Source: Lysinibacillus fusiformis (GTDB lineage Bacteria > Bacillota > Bacilli > Bacillales_A > Planococcaceae). Taken from it: 64,000 nt of DNA. The notes under the pieces were generated by a model. That model worked only from the letters and a program-made list of their open reading frames with translations, was not told where the DNA came from and made no database searches. The stretch is taken from the NCBI GenBank assembly GCA_030027265.1, contig JASENG010000006.1, positions 62,001-126,000 of the forward strand, in the 5' to 3' direction. The first letter of the stretch is position 1. Each line of letters begins with the position of its first letter. Of the stretch, positions 51,316 through 59,819 are shown one piece after another. A program made the position numbers and the translations under genes.

Positions 51316-52317
51316 ATGATAGAAACTTCTAATAAACTAGAAATCGAAAATATTAGCTTACAAGAGGTATGGAAAGCAAAATCTACTATTTCTTCTATAC
51401 TGCCAAAAACTCCATTAGTATATTCTTCTGCCCTTTCAAAGATATGCGGAGCCGAGATTTACTTAAAGTTCGAGCATCTACACGAGAGTGGAGCATTTAA
51501 AATGAGAGGTGCAGTAAACGCCATCCACTCATTAACAGAGGAGCAGAAACTAAAAGGTGTAGTCACTTTTTCTACAGGAAATCATGGCTATTCCGTCGCA
51601 CTCGCTGCAAAAAAATTAGGAATCCGCGCAGTCATTTGCGTTTCAAGACATGTTCCGAAAGCAAAAATTGAAAAGATTCAAGATTTGGGTGCCGAATTAG
51701 AGATTTATGGAGTAAGCCAGGATGAGGCTGAACAAAGATGTTACCAACTAGTGAAAGAACAGGGGCTCACTGTTATCCCACCTTTCGACCATCCAGATGT
51801 TATTGCAGGACAAGGGACTATTTCTTTGGAAATTCTGGAGGATTTACCTTCTGTAAATAAAATAATTGGAGGATTATCAGGTGGAGGATTGCTTTCTGGA
51901 ATTGGTCTTGTTATGAAGACAACCAATCCAAAAATTGAAGTCATCGGTGTTTCAATGGAAAATGGTGCTGCCATGCATGAAAGTTTGAAGGCTGGTAAAC
52001 CAATATCAGTTAGTGAATCGCCGACATTGGCTGATAGTTTACTAGGAGGAATCGGAGAGAACAATCAATTTACCTTTGGAATGGTAAAAAGTTATGTGAA
52101 TCAGTCTTATCTAGTATCTGAAGAAACCATAAAAAAAGGAATGGCCTATTTATTTAAAGAACATCACATTGTAGTAGAAGGTGCTGCAGCCATTGGAATC
52201 GGGGCAATCTTAGACAACATAATCACTTTAGAGCCGAATACTAAAAATGTAGTTATCATTACAGGATGCAATGTAGATTTGGATGTACATGCAAAAGCAA
52301 TTCAACAATATATATAA
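51316..52317 (+). CDS. eutB: Hydroxyectoine utilisation dehydratase EutB (threonine dehydratase family)
   Basis: Start ATG at 51316 (MIETSNKLEIE) behind GGAAAGAAG; 333 residues. Fold-type II PLP enzyme: KFEHLHESGAFKMRGAVNAI with the PLP Lys (about residue 59), TFSTGNHGYSVALAAKKLGI (Asn loop), GGLSGGGLLSGIG (phosphate-binding glycines) and VIITGCNVD at the C-terminus. No ACT regulatory domain. EutB is thought to remove the hydroxyl-derived group in hydroxyectoine breakdown. Transcribed away from doeA and followed by the regulator 34 bp later. Confidence 0.86.
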   Translation: MIETSNKLEIENISLQEVWKAKSTISSILPKTPLVYSSALSKICGAEIYLKFEHLHESGAFKMRGAVNAIHSLTEEQKLKGVVTFSTGNHGYSVALAAKKLGIRAVICVSRHVPKAKIEKIQDLGAELEIYGVSQDEAEQRCYQLVKEQGLTVIPPFDHPDVIAGQGTISLEILEDLPSVNKIIGGLSGGGLLSGIGLVMKTTNPKIEVIGVSMENGAAMHESLKAGKPISVSESPTLADSLLGGIGENNQFTFGMVKSYVNQSYLVSEETIKKGMAYLFKEHHIVVEGAAAIGIGAILDNIITLEPNTKNVVIITGCNVDLDVHAKAIQQYI

Positions 52318-52351
52318 AGATATCCATTTTAATTAATTGGGGGTTATTCTA

Positions 52352-53974
52352 TTGCAATATACTTTACGAGATGTACTAACTATCCCTTTATTTTCCGGCG
52401 CGGAACTTCTATCAGGAAAAGAGACGATATCGACACAAATTGTTGATTCAGTTTCTGTTATGGAATTACCAGTTGAAGATTTTGTCAGAAATAATGAATT
52501 GGTATTAACTACTGCAATCGGATGCGGCGGCAACACAGAAGTATTTCTTTCATTTGTAAAGGAAGTCTATCTATCAGGGGCAAGCGCTATAGCTATTGCA
52601 GTTGGCAGACATGTCCAATCTATCCCTCAAGAAATAATAGATTATTGTAATAAAAATAACTTTCCTATTATCCAGCTGCCATGGGAAGTTCGATTCTCGG
52701 ATATAATTAAAACCGTTTTGGAACAGCTAAATAACTGGGAACAAACTTGTACTATTAAAGCGGATGTTCTCCAAAGAGAACTTTTAAAGCTTTATTTGGA
52801 GGATTTTTCAATCAACGATGTATTAAACTATCTTTCTAAAGAATTTCAAATGAATGTGATGTTAACCTATGAGAACGTGTACAATGTATGTGAACATCCG
52901 CACAAAAACGAATCAATTCTATTAAAGAAAGAGGAACCATCGATTGTTCGTTTTAAGAACGGCAAGTTTATGCAAATAATTCCAATTCACCTTTTAAAGC
53001 AAAAGTATTGTTTTATTCTTTTTAAAGCAAAAAAACTTAATGCTTCCCCTCTTCCATGGCTAGTATTAAATCAAGTTGTAACGATTCTGACACTATGGAT
53101 CCAAAAAGAACGAACATTTATCGAAAATAAGGAAAAGGAAATTAATGAATTTATCAAAGTGTTATTAAATGGAACCTGGACTGACAAAGAGGAATTTATG
53201 GAGCAAGGACAAAAACTTGGACTAAATCTAGGTTTGCCCTATGTTTGCGTTGTCGGGATTCCAGAAAAATTAGAGGAATTTTACCATCAATATAAAAAGG
53301 AACATAGTAAAGAGGCTGAAAAGGATTTTATGAAAACATTTTCCGACCTCATTGAAGCCGCGGCTTCAAAATTAAATAAAAAAATTATTTATACTTTCCA
53401 AAAGGATTTAATCATCCTATTTCTGGAATGCAAAGCAGATGAAGCAAGCCAAAACGTGAACTGCCTATTAAACTTGCTGGATGAGCATATCCAGCATAAC
53501 AAAATCCCTTCTATTTCTTGGGGGATTGGTGAAAACCATGCAGGGAATTTTACTTTTCATTTAAGTTATAAAAATGCGCGTACTGCACTAGAAATCGGAA
53601 GAAGTCAAAAAGGCGCCGGCTCTAGAAGTACATTTGCAAGTACCGGTATCTATCAACTATTAATATCCCTATCCAATAATACATTTTCAACTGAATTAAT
53701 GCACGATACTATGGGAGTTATAGCAGCCTATGATAAAAATAATGGGCTTGATTTATTGCATACCCTTTCTTCCTACTTAATTCATCAAGGAAATGTTAGT
53801 CAAACTGCCAGGGCGCTTAACCTGCACCGCCAATCGCTGCTTTATCGATTGCGCAAGATTGAATCACTAACCAACCGTTCCTTAAATGATCCTGATGATA
53901 TTTTTTTGCTGCAATTTTGTCTAAAGCTTTGGACAGTTCGATTTGAAAATAAAGAACCCTCTAAAACAGGTTAG
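52352..53974 (+). CDS. PucR-family transcriptional regulator of the ectoine locus
   Basis: Start TTG at 52352 (MQYTLRDVLTIPLFSG) behind TTGGGGG; 540 residues. N-terminal PucR domain (about 1-125: ELLSGKETISTQIVDSVSVMELP, NELVLTTAIG, ASAIAIAVGRHV), central GGDEF-like/CdaR region, and the C-terminal PucR HTH (LSSYLIHQGNVSQTARALNLHRQSLLYRLRKIESLTNRSL, about 475-515). Many ectoine loci use GntR/MocR-type EnuR or AsnC-type regulators instead. Likely inducer: ectoine or a breakdown product. Cotranscribed with eutB. Confidence 0.85.
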   Translation: MQYTLRDVLTIPLFSGAELLSGKETISTQIVDSVSVMELPVEDFVRNNELVLTTAIGCGGNTEVFLSFVKEVYLSGASAIAIAVGRHVQSIPQEIIDYCNKNNFPIIQLPWEVRFSDIIKTVLEQLNNWEQTCTIKADVLQRELLKLYLEDFSINDVLNYLSKEFQMNVMLTYENVYNVCEHPHKNESILLKKEEPSIVRFKNGKFMQIIPIHLLKQKYCFILFKAKKLNASPLPWLVLNQVVTILTLWIQKERTFIENKEKEINEFIKVLLNGTWTDKEEFMEQGQKLGLNLGLPYVCVVGIPEKLEEFYHQYKKEHSKEAEKDFMKTFSDLIEAAASKLNKKIIYTFQKDLIILFLECKADEASQNVNCLLNLLDEHIQHNKIPSISWGIGENHAGNFTFHLSYKNARTALEIGRSQKGAGSRSTFASTGIYQLLISLSNNTFSTELMHDTMGVIAAYDKNNGLDLLHTLSSYLIHQGNVSQTARALNLHRQSLLYRLRKIESLTNRSLNDPDDIFLLQFCLKLWTVRFENKEPSKTG

Positions 53975-53991
53975 AGAATGGGATGGGATAG

Positions 53992-54033
53992 AGAAACGAG
54001 GCGATTTTTTTACAAACCATACTCGTTTCTTCT
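53992..54033. terminator. Convergent terminator pucR-type gene / ehuA copy 2
   Basis: AGAAACGAG pairs with CTCGTTTCT across a loop containing TTTTTTT. Confidence 0.6.
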
Positions 54034-54047
54034 ATATTATCCATAGA

Positions 54048-54866
54048 CTAAAAGGTTCTGAATCGTTTTAAGAAGCTTTGCACTCTTTCATTTTTCGAAT
54101 CGTTTATCACTTCATTTGCCGTTCCCGCTTCTGCAATTACCCCTTGGTCTAAAAATAAAACCTTGTCTGCAACATCAAGAGCAAAATCCATTTCGTGTGT
54201 TACTAAAACCATGGCCATGTCATCATTTTTCGCTATATCCCGAATTACCTCCAATACTTCCCCTACTAATTCTGGATCCAGAGCCGATGTTACTTCATCA
54301 AATAGCATAATTTTAGGTCGCATTACTAAAGCACGCGCCATCGCGACTCGCTGTTTTTGGCCTCCTGAAAGCTGGGATGGATAGAATTCTAACTTGTCTC
54401 CCAAGCCAACTCTTTCAAGCATTTTGATAGATCGCTCTCTTACTTCATCCTTATTTTCTTTTTTAACATGGATAGGGGCAGACATACAATTCTCTAAAAT
54501 CGTCATATGCGGGAAAAGATTGAAATGTTGAAATACCATTCCGATATCTCCGCGAACGTCTGCTAAATGTTTTTCATTGGCACGAACCCAAGTTCCTTTT
54601 TTATCCATTTTCCAGAGGTTTTTATCCTTCACAAAAATATCGCCAGAGCTTGGTTCTTCTAATGTCATTAACATTCGAATAATTGTTGTTTTACCAGAAC
54701 CACTTGGCCCAATCACTGCAATTTTCTCACCCGGATAGATATCAAGATTGATGCCTTTCAGAACGTTTAGATCGCCAAATGACTTGGTTACATTTCTATA
54801 TGACACTATCGGTTCAGTCGCTTTTTCCCTATTCATCTCTTTATTTTTTACTAACATTTCAGACAA
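54048..54866 (-). CDS. ehuA: Ectoine/hydroxyectoine ABC transporter ATPase, copy 2
   Basis: 272 residues, closely similar to the copy at 40639 along its whole length; differences cluster in the N-terminal 20 residues and in the NKNLWKMDKKGTW region. Walker A GPSGSGKTT, LSGGQKQRVAMARAL and IMLFDEVTSALDPE intact. Starts inside the last codons of ehuD. Final gene of the second ehuBCDA operon, which has no catabolic genes attached. Confidence 0.87.
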   Translation of the reverse strand: MSEMLVKNKEMNREKATEPIVSYRNVTKSFGDLNVLKGINLDIYPGEKIAVIGPSGSGKTTIIRMLMTLEEPSSGDIFVKDKNLWKMDKKGTWVRANEKHLADVRGDIGMVFQHFNLFPHMTILENCMSAPIHVKKENKDEVRERSIKMLERVGLGDKLEFYPSQLSGGQKQRVAMARALVMRPKIMLFDEVTSALDPELVGEVLEVIRDIAKNDDMAMVLVTHEMDFALDVADKVLFLDQGVIAEAGTANEVINDSKNERVQSFLKRFRTF

Positions 54867-55608
54867 GACGATCCCTTCCCTTCAATTCCAATCCTCTTAT
54901 AGCTTTCTTATTTGTTTTTTTAAGAAGTTCATTTTTATCAAACCGGGTATTCAGTTTCACCTCTAATTTCTTGATTAATATAGAGGAAGGATAACTTAAC
55001 ACTAAGAAAATAATGCCGACAATTGTTAATGGTTCTAAATATGCAAAATTTAATGCACCGTAGGATTTGGCCATGAAAAGGATTCCCCCCACTCCAATCG
55101 TTGAAGCTAATGGAACTTCTTTAAACATGATAATAAAATAGTTTCCCAGCATTGGGATTGTAGGTGGAATTGCTTGCGGCAATACGATTTTCTTCCACTT
55201 ATCCAAAGTAGAAAAATTTAATGCAACAGAGGCTTCCCATTGTCCTTTATCGACACTTTCAATTCCAGAGCGATAGATTTCCCCAATATAAGTACTATAA
55301 TGAATGCCGATTCCTAAAACTGCACAAGTAAATGGATCAATTGTTACTCCAACAACCGGTAGTACAGGCAGAGCATAGTAGATGAAAAATAATTGAACTA
55401 GTGGAGGTGTTGAGCGTATAAATTCCATAACCCATGTTACTAGCCATACTATAAAACGATTTGGAATTCGTCTTAAAAAAATCCAAACAAAACCGAAAAG
55501 TAAAGCAAAGACGAAGCTTGCGAAAGTAAGGCCAACTGTAATTCCTAAACCTTTTAATATAATTGGAAAGCTTTCTGCAAAGGTTTCCCATCGAAAATTT
55601 TCACTCAT
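54859..55608 (-). CDS. ehuD: Ectoine/hydroxyectoine ABC transporter permease EhuD, copy 2
   Basis: 249 residues. Same HisMQ-type permease as copy 1: EFIRSTPPLVQLFFIYYALP and QWEASVALNFSTLDKWKKIVLPQAIPPTIP. The start overlaps the ehuC stop by 4 nt (ATGA), so its translation would depend on ribosomes finishing ehuC, whose own start is damaged in this copy. Confidence 0.86.
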   Translation of the reverse strand: MSENFRWETFAESFPIILKGLGITVGLTFASFVFALLFGFVWIFLRRIPNRFIVWLVTWVMEFIRSTPPLVQLFFIYYALPVLPVVGVTIDPFTCAVLGIGIHYSTYIGEIYRSGIESVDKGQWEASVALNFSTLDKWKKIVLPQAIPPTIPMLGNYFIIMFKEVPLASTIGVGGILFMAKSYGALNFAYLEPLTIVGIIFLVLSYPSSILIKKLEVKLNTRFDKNELLKKTNKKAIRGLELKGRDRLV

Positions 55609-56234
55609 GAACTCGCCACCCCTCTCTTCGAAATTGCTTCTCCTTTTTTAGTCATCCATATGAACGGAAGCGCAAGTATGAAGTACAATACTAAAACAAT
55701 GACGTAAATTAACGGCGCATAGGCGAGATTGGTGCTTCTCATAATGTCGCCGTAGTATAAAATATCACGCATACCGATTAGCGAAACAAGAGAGGTAGCT
55801 TTCATCATCTGAATGGTATAATTACCAAATTCAGGGAGCATCATACGAACTGCTTGAGGCAAAATAACCAACCTCATCCTTTGGAATCGCGACATATTTA
55901 AAGCGATACTTGCTTCTGTTTGCCCCTTATCAACAGCCATTATTGAGCCTCTTACCACTTCTGATAAATAAGCGCCATAATTTAAACCAATAGCAATTAC
56001 GCCCGTCCACCAATTGGATCCCAGTTGAAAATCAAAAAGCATGGGGATTGCATAGTATAGCCAAAACAATTGAACAATTAAAGAAGTTCCACGAAAAACT
56101 TCGATATAAACGCTGCTTATTTTATTTATCAATAGATTAGATGATATTCTTGATAATCCTGCGATAAATGCCGCTATGTATGCAATAATGGCCGATCCCA
56201 ATAATACTGAAATAGTTATACCAAGGCCTCGCAA
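55605..56234 (-). CDS. ehuC: Ectoine/hydroxyectoine ABC transporter permease EhuC, copy 2 (start disrupted)
   Basis: The body is intact and closely similar to copy 1 (FRGTSLIVQLFWLYYAIPMLF, QTEASIALNMSRFQRMRLVILPQAVRMMLP). The start is not. Copy 1 reads AAAGGAATGATCAAT, whereas here the same place (56280 leftwards) reads AAAGGAATGAATCAAT. One extra A puts the ATG at 56277 out of frame, where it stops after four codons (MNQY). The homologous frame continues upstream of 56234 (ISASLEIIPQL) to a TGA with no ATG, GTG or TTG before the TTG at 56234, which has no SD. Translation would need a rare ATT start at 56267 or the internal TTG. It may be non-functional. Confidence 0.7.
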   Translation of the reverse strand: MRGLGITISVLLGSAIIAYIAAFIAGLSRISSNLLINKISSVYIEVFRGTSLIVQLFWLYYAIPMLFDFQLGSNWWTGVIAIGLNYGAYLSEVVRGSIMAVDKGQTEASIALNMSRFQRMRLVILPQAVRMMLPEFGNYTIQMMKATSLVSLIGMRDILYYGDIMRSTNLAYAPLIYVIVLVLYFILALPFIWMTKKGEAISKRGVASS

Positions 56235-56298
56235 TAGTTGCGGAATAATTTCTAAAGATGCACTAATATTGATTCATTCCTTTCGCTTTCATAAACAA

Positions 56299-56331
56299 TA
56301 AGGGACACAAAGCTAATCTTTTATGTCCCAA
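56299..56331 (-). terminator. Hairpin between ehuB and ehuC, copy 2
   Basis: GGGACA pairs with TGTCCC around an AAAGATTAGCTTT-type inner stem on the minus strand. Placed as in copy 1 but with a poor T tail; may stabilise the ehuB mRNA end. Confidence 0.45.
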
Positions 56332-56350
56332 TTTTTAAAACATATTCAAA

Positions 56351-57232
56351 TTAGCTTTGACCATCGCAAATTTGTTCAGTTGTAATTTCTCCTGCTTCCA
56401 CCATATTACTTACCTCACTAAAGCCATTTTCTTCTAAAATTTTGGCAATCGTTCCATTTTCCTTCAATGCTTTTAATTTTTCATTGTATGCATTACGCAA
56501 TTCTTCATCCTCCATGTTAAATGCTGCTGCACCGTAACTTGGAACCCCTTCAACATCTGGTTGTTCAAAGGTCTCAACGAATTCTAATTCATCCGTACCG
56601 GCAGACTCTAATGCCAATTTCACGGTCATTTCAGTACCTGTTGTTGCATCTGCACGACCTGCTTGGATGCTTGAGAAGGTCGCTGGGATATCTGGTGCAG
56701 TTACAATTTGATCTGGACTTACTCCCTCTTGTTGCAAGAACTGGATTTCTGTAGTCCCTTCCATTACCACTACTTTTAAATCTGGATTAGCTGCAATATC
56801 TTTATAGCTTTGAATATTGCGGGGATTCCCTTTCGCTACAATTAAACCTTCTCCATACTTCATTTCCGGTTCACTAAACAATACACGTTCGCAACGATCT
56901 GGATTAATAGCCATTCCTGCAGTGATTACATCAAACTGCCCGGCTTGAACACCCGGAATCAATTGACTAAAATCAGATAATTGAGCTTCTACGTCTTCAA
57001 TTCCTAACTCTTTAAACACCGCTTTTGCTATATCCACATTCGCACCTTTGATTTCTCCAGATTCTTCAAATGCATAAGGAACCTCATTGGCAAAGCCAAT
57101 TTTCACAGTCCCTTTCTCTTGCAATTGTTCTAATTTACTTGTTGTCTCTCCGTTTGCGGATTCTGATTCCCCACAAGCCGCCAAAATTACCACTAGCATA
57201 CTTATGCATAATGTAAGTATTATCTTTTTCAC
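56351..57232 (-). CDS. ehuB: Ectoine/hydroxyectoine-binding lipoprotein EhuB, copy 2
   Basis: 293 residues, lipobox VILAAC (Cys20). KIGFANEVPYAFEESGEIKG and AGMAINPDRCERVLFSEPE correspond to the binding region of copy 1 with conservative changes (Tyr to Phe at the cage position). Most differences lie in the linker after the lipid-Cys and at the C-terminus. It is the first gene of the second transporter operon, so a promoter should lie in 57240-57400. Confidence 0.86.
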   Translation of the reverse strand: MKKIILTLCISMLVVILAACGESESANGETTSKLEQLQEKGTVKIGFANEVPYAFEESGEIKGANVDIAKAVFKELGIEDVEAQLSDFSQLIPGVQAGQFDVITAGMAINPDRCERVLFSEPEMKYGEGLIVAKGNPRNIQSYKDIAANPDLKVVVMEGTTEIQFLQQEGVSPDQIVTAPDIPATFSSIQAGRADATTGTEMTVKLALESAGTDELEFVETFEQPDVEGVPSYGAAAFNMEDEELRNAYNEKLKALKENGTIAKILEENGFSEVSNMVEAGEITTEQICDGQS

Positions 57233-57790
57233 TTTAATATCCCCCTAGATTTGTTTTATATATATAAACTAAAAATAGTTTAATAACTTGGCTAAATACT
57301 AGATCGTGTTTTGATATGGAATGTGTTTTTAACAGTCATTCAACAGATTGAATTCCTTAAAATTTCATATGAATAAAGGAAAATTGAATGTGGAGTTTTG
57401 AAAGATTTGCATTAATTTGGGAGTTTTTTCTTCTTGAGGCTTTATACAGCCGTAAAAATTTACGGATCAACGTTTTTTCATACAAATTTTACCTAGTTAT
57501 GTTTTTTTCTTCAACTCCACTGCAAATTTCAATTATTAGAAAAATCTCACTAATCAATTGGTTACCACCTTAACATGGATTTTTATACCATTCAACCGTT
57601 TCTCTTTTTTCGTCAAACCAATATTAGGTAATTAGAACTATTAGATGAACACCTTTATAGCAACAATGGAAACGCTTACATTTTTACAATTAAAATTAAT
57701 GTAAAATGAGCACTTTTTACTATTGTATTTTCAGTATTCATCGATTAAAATTTTTCTTCCATATTTCATAAAACATGTAAAAAACATAAA
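57233..57790. other. Gene-free region upstream of the second ehu operon
   Basis: No credible gene: a 61-codon frame at 57388 lacks an SD and is low-complexity AT-rich translation. AAACTAAAAATAGTTT at about 57268-57283 is a 6-bp-arm palindrome near the expected ehuB promoter and differs from the doeA-eutB palindrome. Otherwise nothing distinctive. Confidence 0.45.
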
Positions 57791-57791
57791 A

Positions 57792-57834
57792 AAATAAGAG
57801 CAGACAAGTAATATAATTTGTCTACTCTTATTTC
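57792..57834 (-). terminator. Terminator of the SRPBCC gene
   Basis: AAATAAGAGtAGACAA pairs with TTGTCTgCTCTTATTT; TTTTTTT on the minus strand. Confidence 0.85.
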
Positions 57835-58322
57835 TATTCTTGTGTTGAATGGTTCACTAATAATTTATATTCAGCATACCATTTTTCCCACTCACCTTGT
57901 GGTATTATATGGGATTCCCCTGTTACAACATTATCAAAATGCATGAAACAAACATGCCAACCTGCTAAATCCTTTGGCGTATGGTCAGTTATTTGCGTTA
58001 AAAATTGTTTTATGATTAATGTTGAACCAGTATTATTTGGAAGAACTTCAAATCTAACCGTATCTTCACCCCACTCAAATTGAAGAACCTCCCCATCCAC
58101 AAAATCTGTAATAGTTATTTTCTCAAGATTGCCTGACCCGTCATTATAATGAAAATTAATATTACCACCATTTCTTAAATCCGTAATTTCCAGATGTTCC
58201 ATCCAAAATTTAAATTTCTCATTGCTGATTAATGACAACCATACTATCTCTGCTGGCACATCATAAATACGTTCATATTCTGCGGTAAACCCTTTATCAC
58301 TTTTGTATATTTTTGCAAGCAT
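57834..58322 (-). CDS. SRPBCC/AHSA1-family protein
   Basis: 162 residues, ATG behind AGGAGGGGGG. Begins YERIYDVPAEIVWLSLISNEKFKFWMEHLEI, then INFHYNDGSG, VLQFEWGEDTVRFEV, LIIKQFLT and AGWHVCFMHFDNVV, the usual strand-helix order of AHSA1-like helix-grip proteins that bind hydrophobic ligands in a cavity. Ligand unknown. Monocistronic. Confidence 0.8.
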   Translation of the reverse strand: MLAKIYKSDKGFTAEYERIYDVPAEIVWLSLISNEKFKFWMEHLEITDLRNGGNINFHYNDGSGNLEKITITDFVDGEVLQFEWGEDTVRFEVLPNNTGSTLIIKQFLTQITDHTPKDLAGWHVCFMHFDNVVTGESHIIPQGEWEKWYAEYKLLVNHSTQE

Positions 58323-58603
58323 GTTAACCCCCCTCCTAAATCGCGAAAATTTGCAGCCTTCCTTTCCATTTTATAGATAAAAAATAACCATATCAAAAGA
58401 AATGGTTATTTTATGGAGAAGCTAAGTAAGCTTTCAGCATGATTTAAGCACTTCTGATTTAATACGATTGAAACCATTTTGAATTAATAGCCTTGATGTG
58501 CAATACTAACTGTCTGGTACACCCTTTCGTTCAATTTTCTTTCTGACTACATTTTCAGGAGTTGGGTTTAGATGTATTTTTACGAAGTTCAACAGAATGC
58601 ATT

Positions 58604-58669
58604 TGTCACATATTCTTACAGTGACAAATCAAATAATATAACGAACCTTTGATGTAAATAAAATTAACA
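58604..58669 (+). promoter_or_regulatory. TnrA boxes upstream of tnrA
   Basis: TGTCACATATTCTTACA at 58604-58620 fits every position of TGTNANAWWWTMTNACA. A weaker site TGTAAATAAAATTAACA lies at 58653-58669. Autoregulation of tnrA, known in B. subtilis, is the natural reading. The rest of 58323-58603 holds no gene. Confidence 0.7.
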
Positions 58670-58766
58670 TAAAAATCAGATTTTTCATTGTAGTGTGAAT
58701 CGAAAAAATGTAGAATGTTAATAACAAATTCAATTATCAGAATTTTAAGGGATGGTGGTGTTTTAA

Positions 58767-59087
58767 TTGGGCGTTCAAGAAGGCAATTATAAAGATAAGA
58801 AAGTAATATCCATTGGCACCGTTCGAGAATTAACTGGACTTTCCGAAAGACAGATTCGCTATTATGAAACTAGGAAACTTGTTTTTCCGCATCGATCCAA
58901 GTCAGGAATTCGTAAATATTCATTTCAAGACATCGAAACTCTCATCGAGATAGCCAATCATATCGAAGAAGGTGTGTGGACAAGAGAAATCAGAAGTGAA
59001 TTTAAAAAGAAAGAACGAATGAAGTTAAACGAAGAAGTTCCAGTAACATTGATAAAAGGACAAATTAACGCTCATTTTAAAATGTAA
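58767..59087 (+). CDS. tnrA: Nitrogen-metabolism regulator TnrA
   Basis: 106 residues. MerR-type winged helix YKDKKVISIGTVRELTGLSERQIRYYETRKLVFPHRS, then GIRKYSFQDIETLIEIANHIEEGVWTREI, and the C-terminal GQINAHFKM, which matches the TnrA tail that binds feedback-inhibited glutamine synthetase. GlnR lacks that exact tail. Activates and represses nitrogen genes under limitation. The start codon is TTG (58767) behind GGGATGGTGG. Two TnrA boxes precede the gene and two more lie at amt. Confidence 0.93.
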   Translation: MGVQEGNYKDKKVISIGTVRELTGLSERQIRYYETRKLVFPHRSKSGIRKYSFQDIETLIEIANHIEEGVWTREIRSEFKKKERMKLNEEVPVTLIKGQINAHFKM

Positions 59088-59121
59088 AAGTGAGGCTAAC
59101 TAATGTCAGTCTCACTTTTCT
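59086..59121. terminator. Convergent terminator tnrA / signal peptidase gene
   Basis: AAAAGTGAG pairs with CTCACTTTT. Confidence 0.75.
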
Positions 59122-59123
59122 AA

Positions 59124-59681
59124 TTACTTATTATTAAATAATTTTATATTGGATAAAGGATAGATGCGTATTTTAGATTCTCCTAACACTGATTCTACCG
59201 GAATTAATCCAAAATGTCGGCTGTCCGAACTTTGTAATCGATTATCCCCCAAGACAAATAAATATCCTTTTGGAACCGTTTCATATCCCGTTACTTCTTC
59301 TAAAGTAAAATTTTCAGTCACTCTTTTTTGTAAAGGGTTTTCATCATTTCGATTCACATAGGATTCTTCATATTTTTTATTATTTATAATTAAAATATCA
59401 TCTTTCATCTCAACTGTATCCCCAGGTAACCCAATGACACGTTTTATATAATACTCTTCTTCATAAGGAGCCTCAAAAACAATCTGATCAAAACGATCGA
59501 TTTCACTTATTTTGCTAATAATAATTACATCTTGATTTTCGTATGTAGGCATCATGGATGCACCCTTAACGATAAGTGGGGAAAAAAGAAATTCACGACA
59601 GATAAACGAAATGACGATTCCAAATAATATAGCTACCAACCAAGACATAAATTCATTTTTGGCTTTAGGTGGCTTTGTCAT
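59124..59681 (-). CDS. Type I signal peptidase
   Basis: 185 residues, one N-terminal membrane anchor (about 13-31). Catalytic Ser in VKGASMMPTYENQD (about residue 42) and general-base Lys in YYIKRVIGLPGDTVE (about residue 80), plus GDNRLQSSDSRHFGLIP. This is the SipS/SipT-like Gram-positive form. Removes signal peptides at the outer membrane face. The gene stands alone, as expected for one of several sip paralogues. Confidence 0.92.
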   Translation of the reverse strand: MTKPPKAKNEFMSWLVAILFGIVISFICREFLFSPLIVKGASMMPTYENQDVIIISKISEIDRFDQIVFEAPYEEEYYIKRVIGLPGDTVEMKDDILIINNKKYEESYVNRNDENPLQKRVTENFTLEEVTGYETVPKGYLFVLGDNRLQSSDSRHFGLIPVESVLGESKIRIYPLSNIKLFNNK

Positions 59682-59819
59682 AATAGTTCCCCCCTCATTT
59701 AATTAAATACCAAATAACCTCTAAAGCATTCTACCTATAAACTTTTAAATCTCTAATATTGATTATATGTTCTGTATCTTCTAACATGCGAAAGGTAAGG
59801 AAATATAATGGCTATTAAC

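Noticed and set aside
57388-57573. 61-codon frame upstream of the second ehu operon
   Set aside because: AT-rich with no SD and no conserved features.
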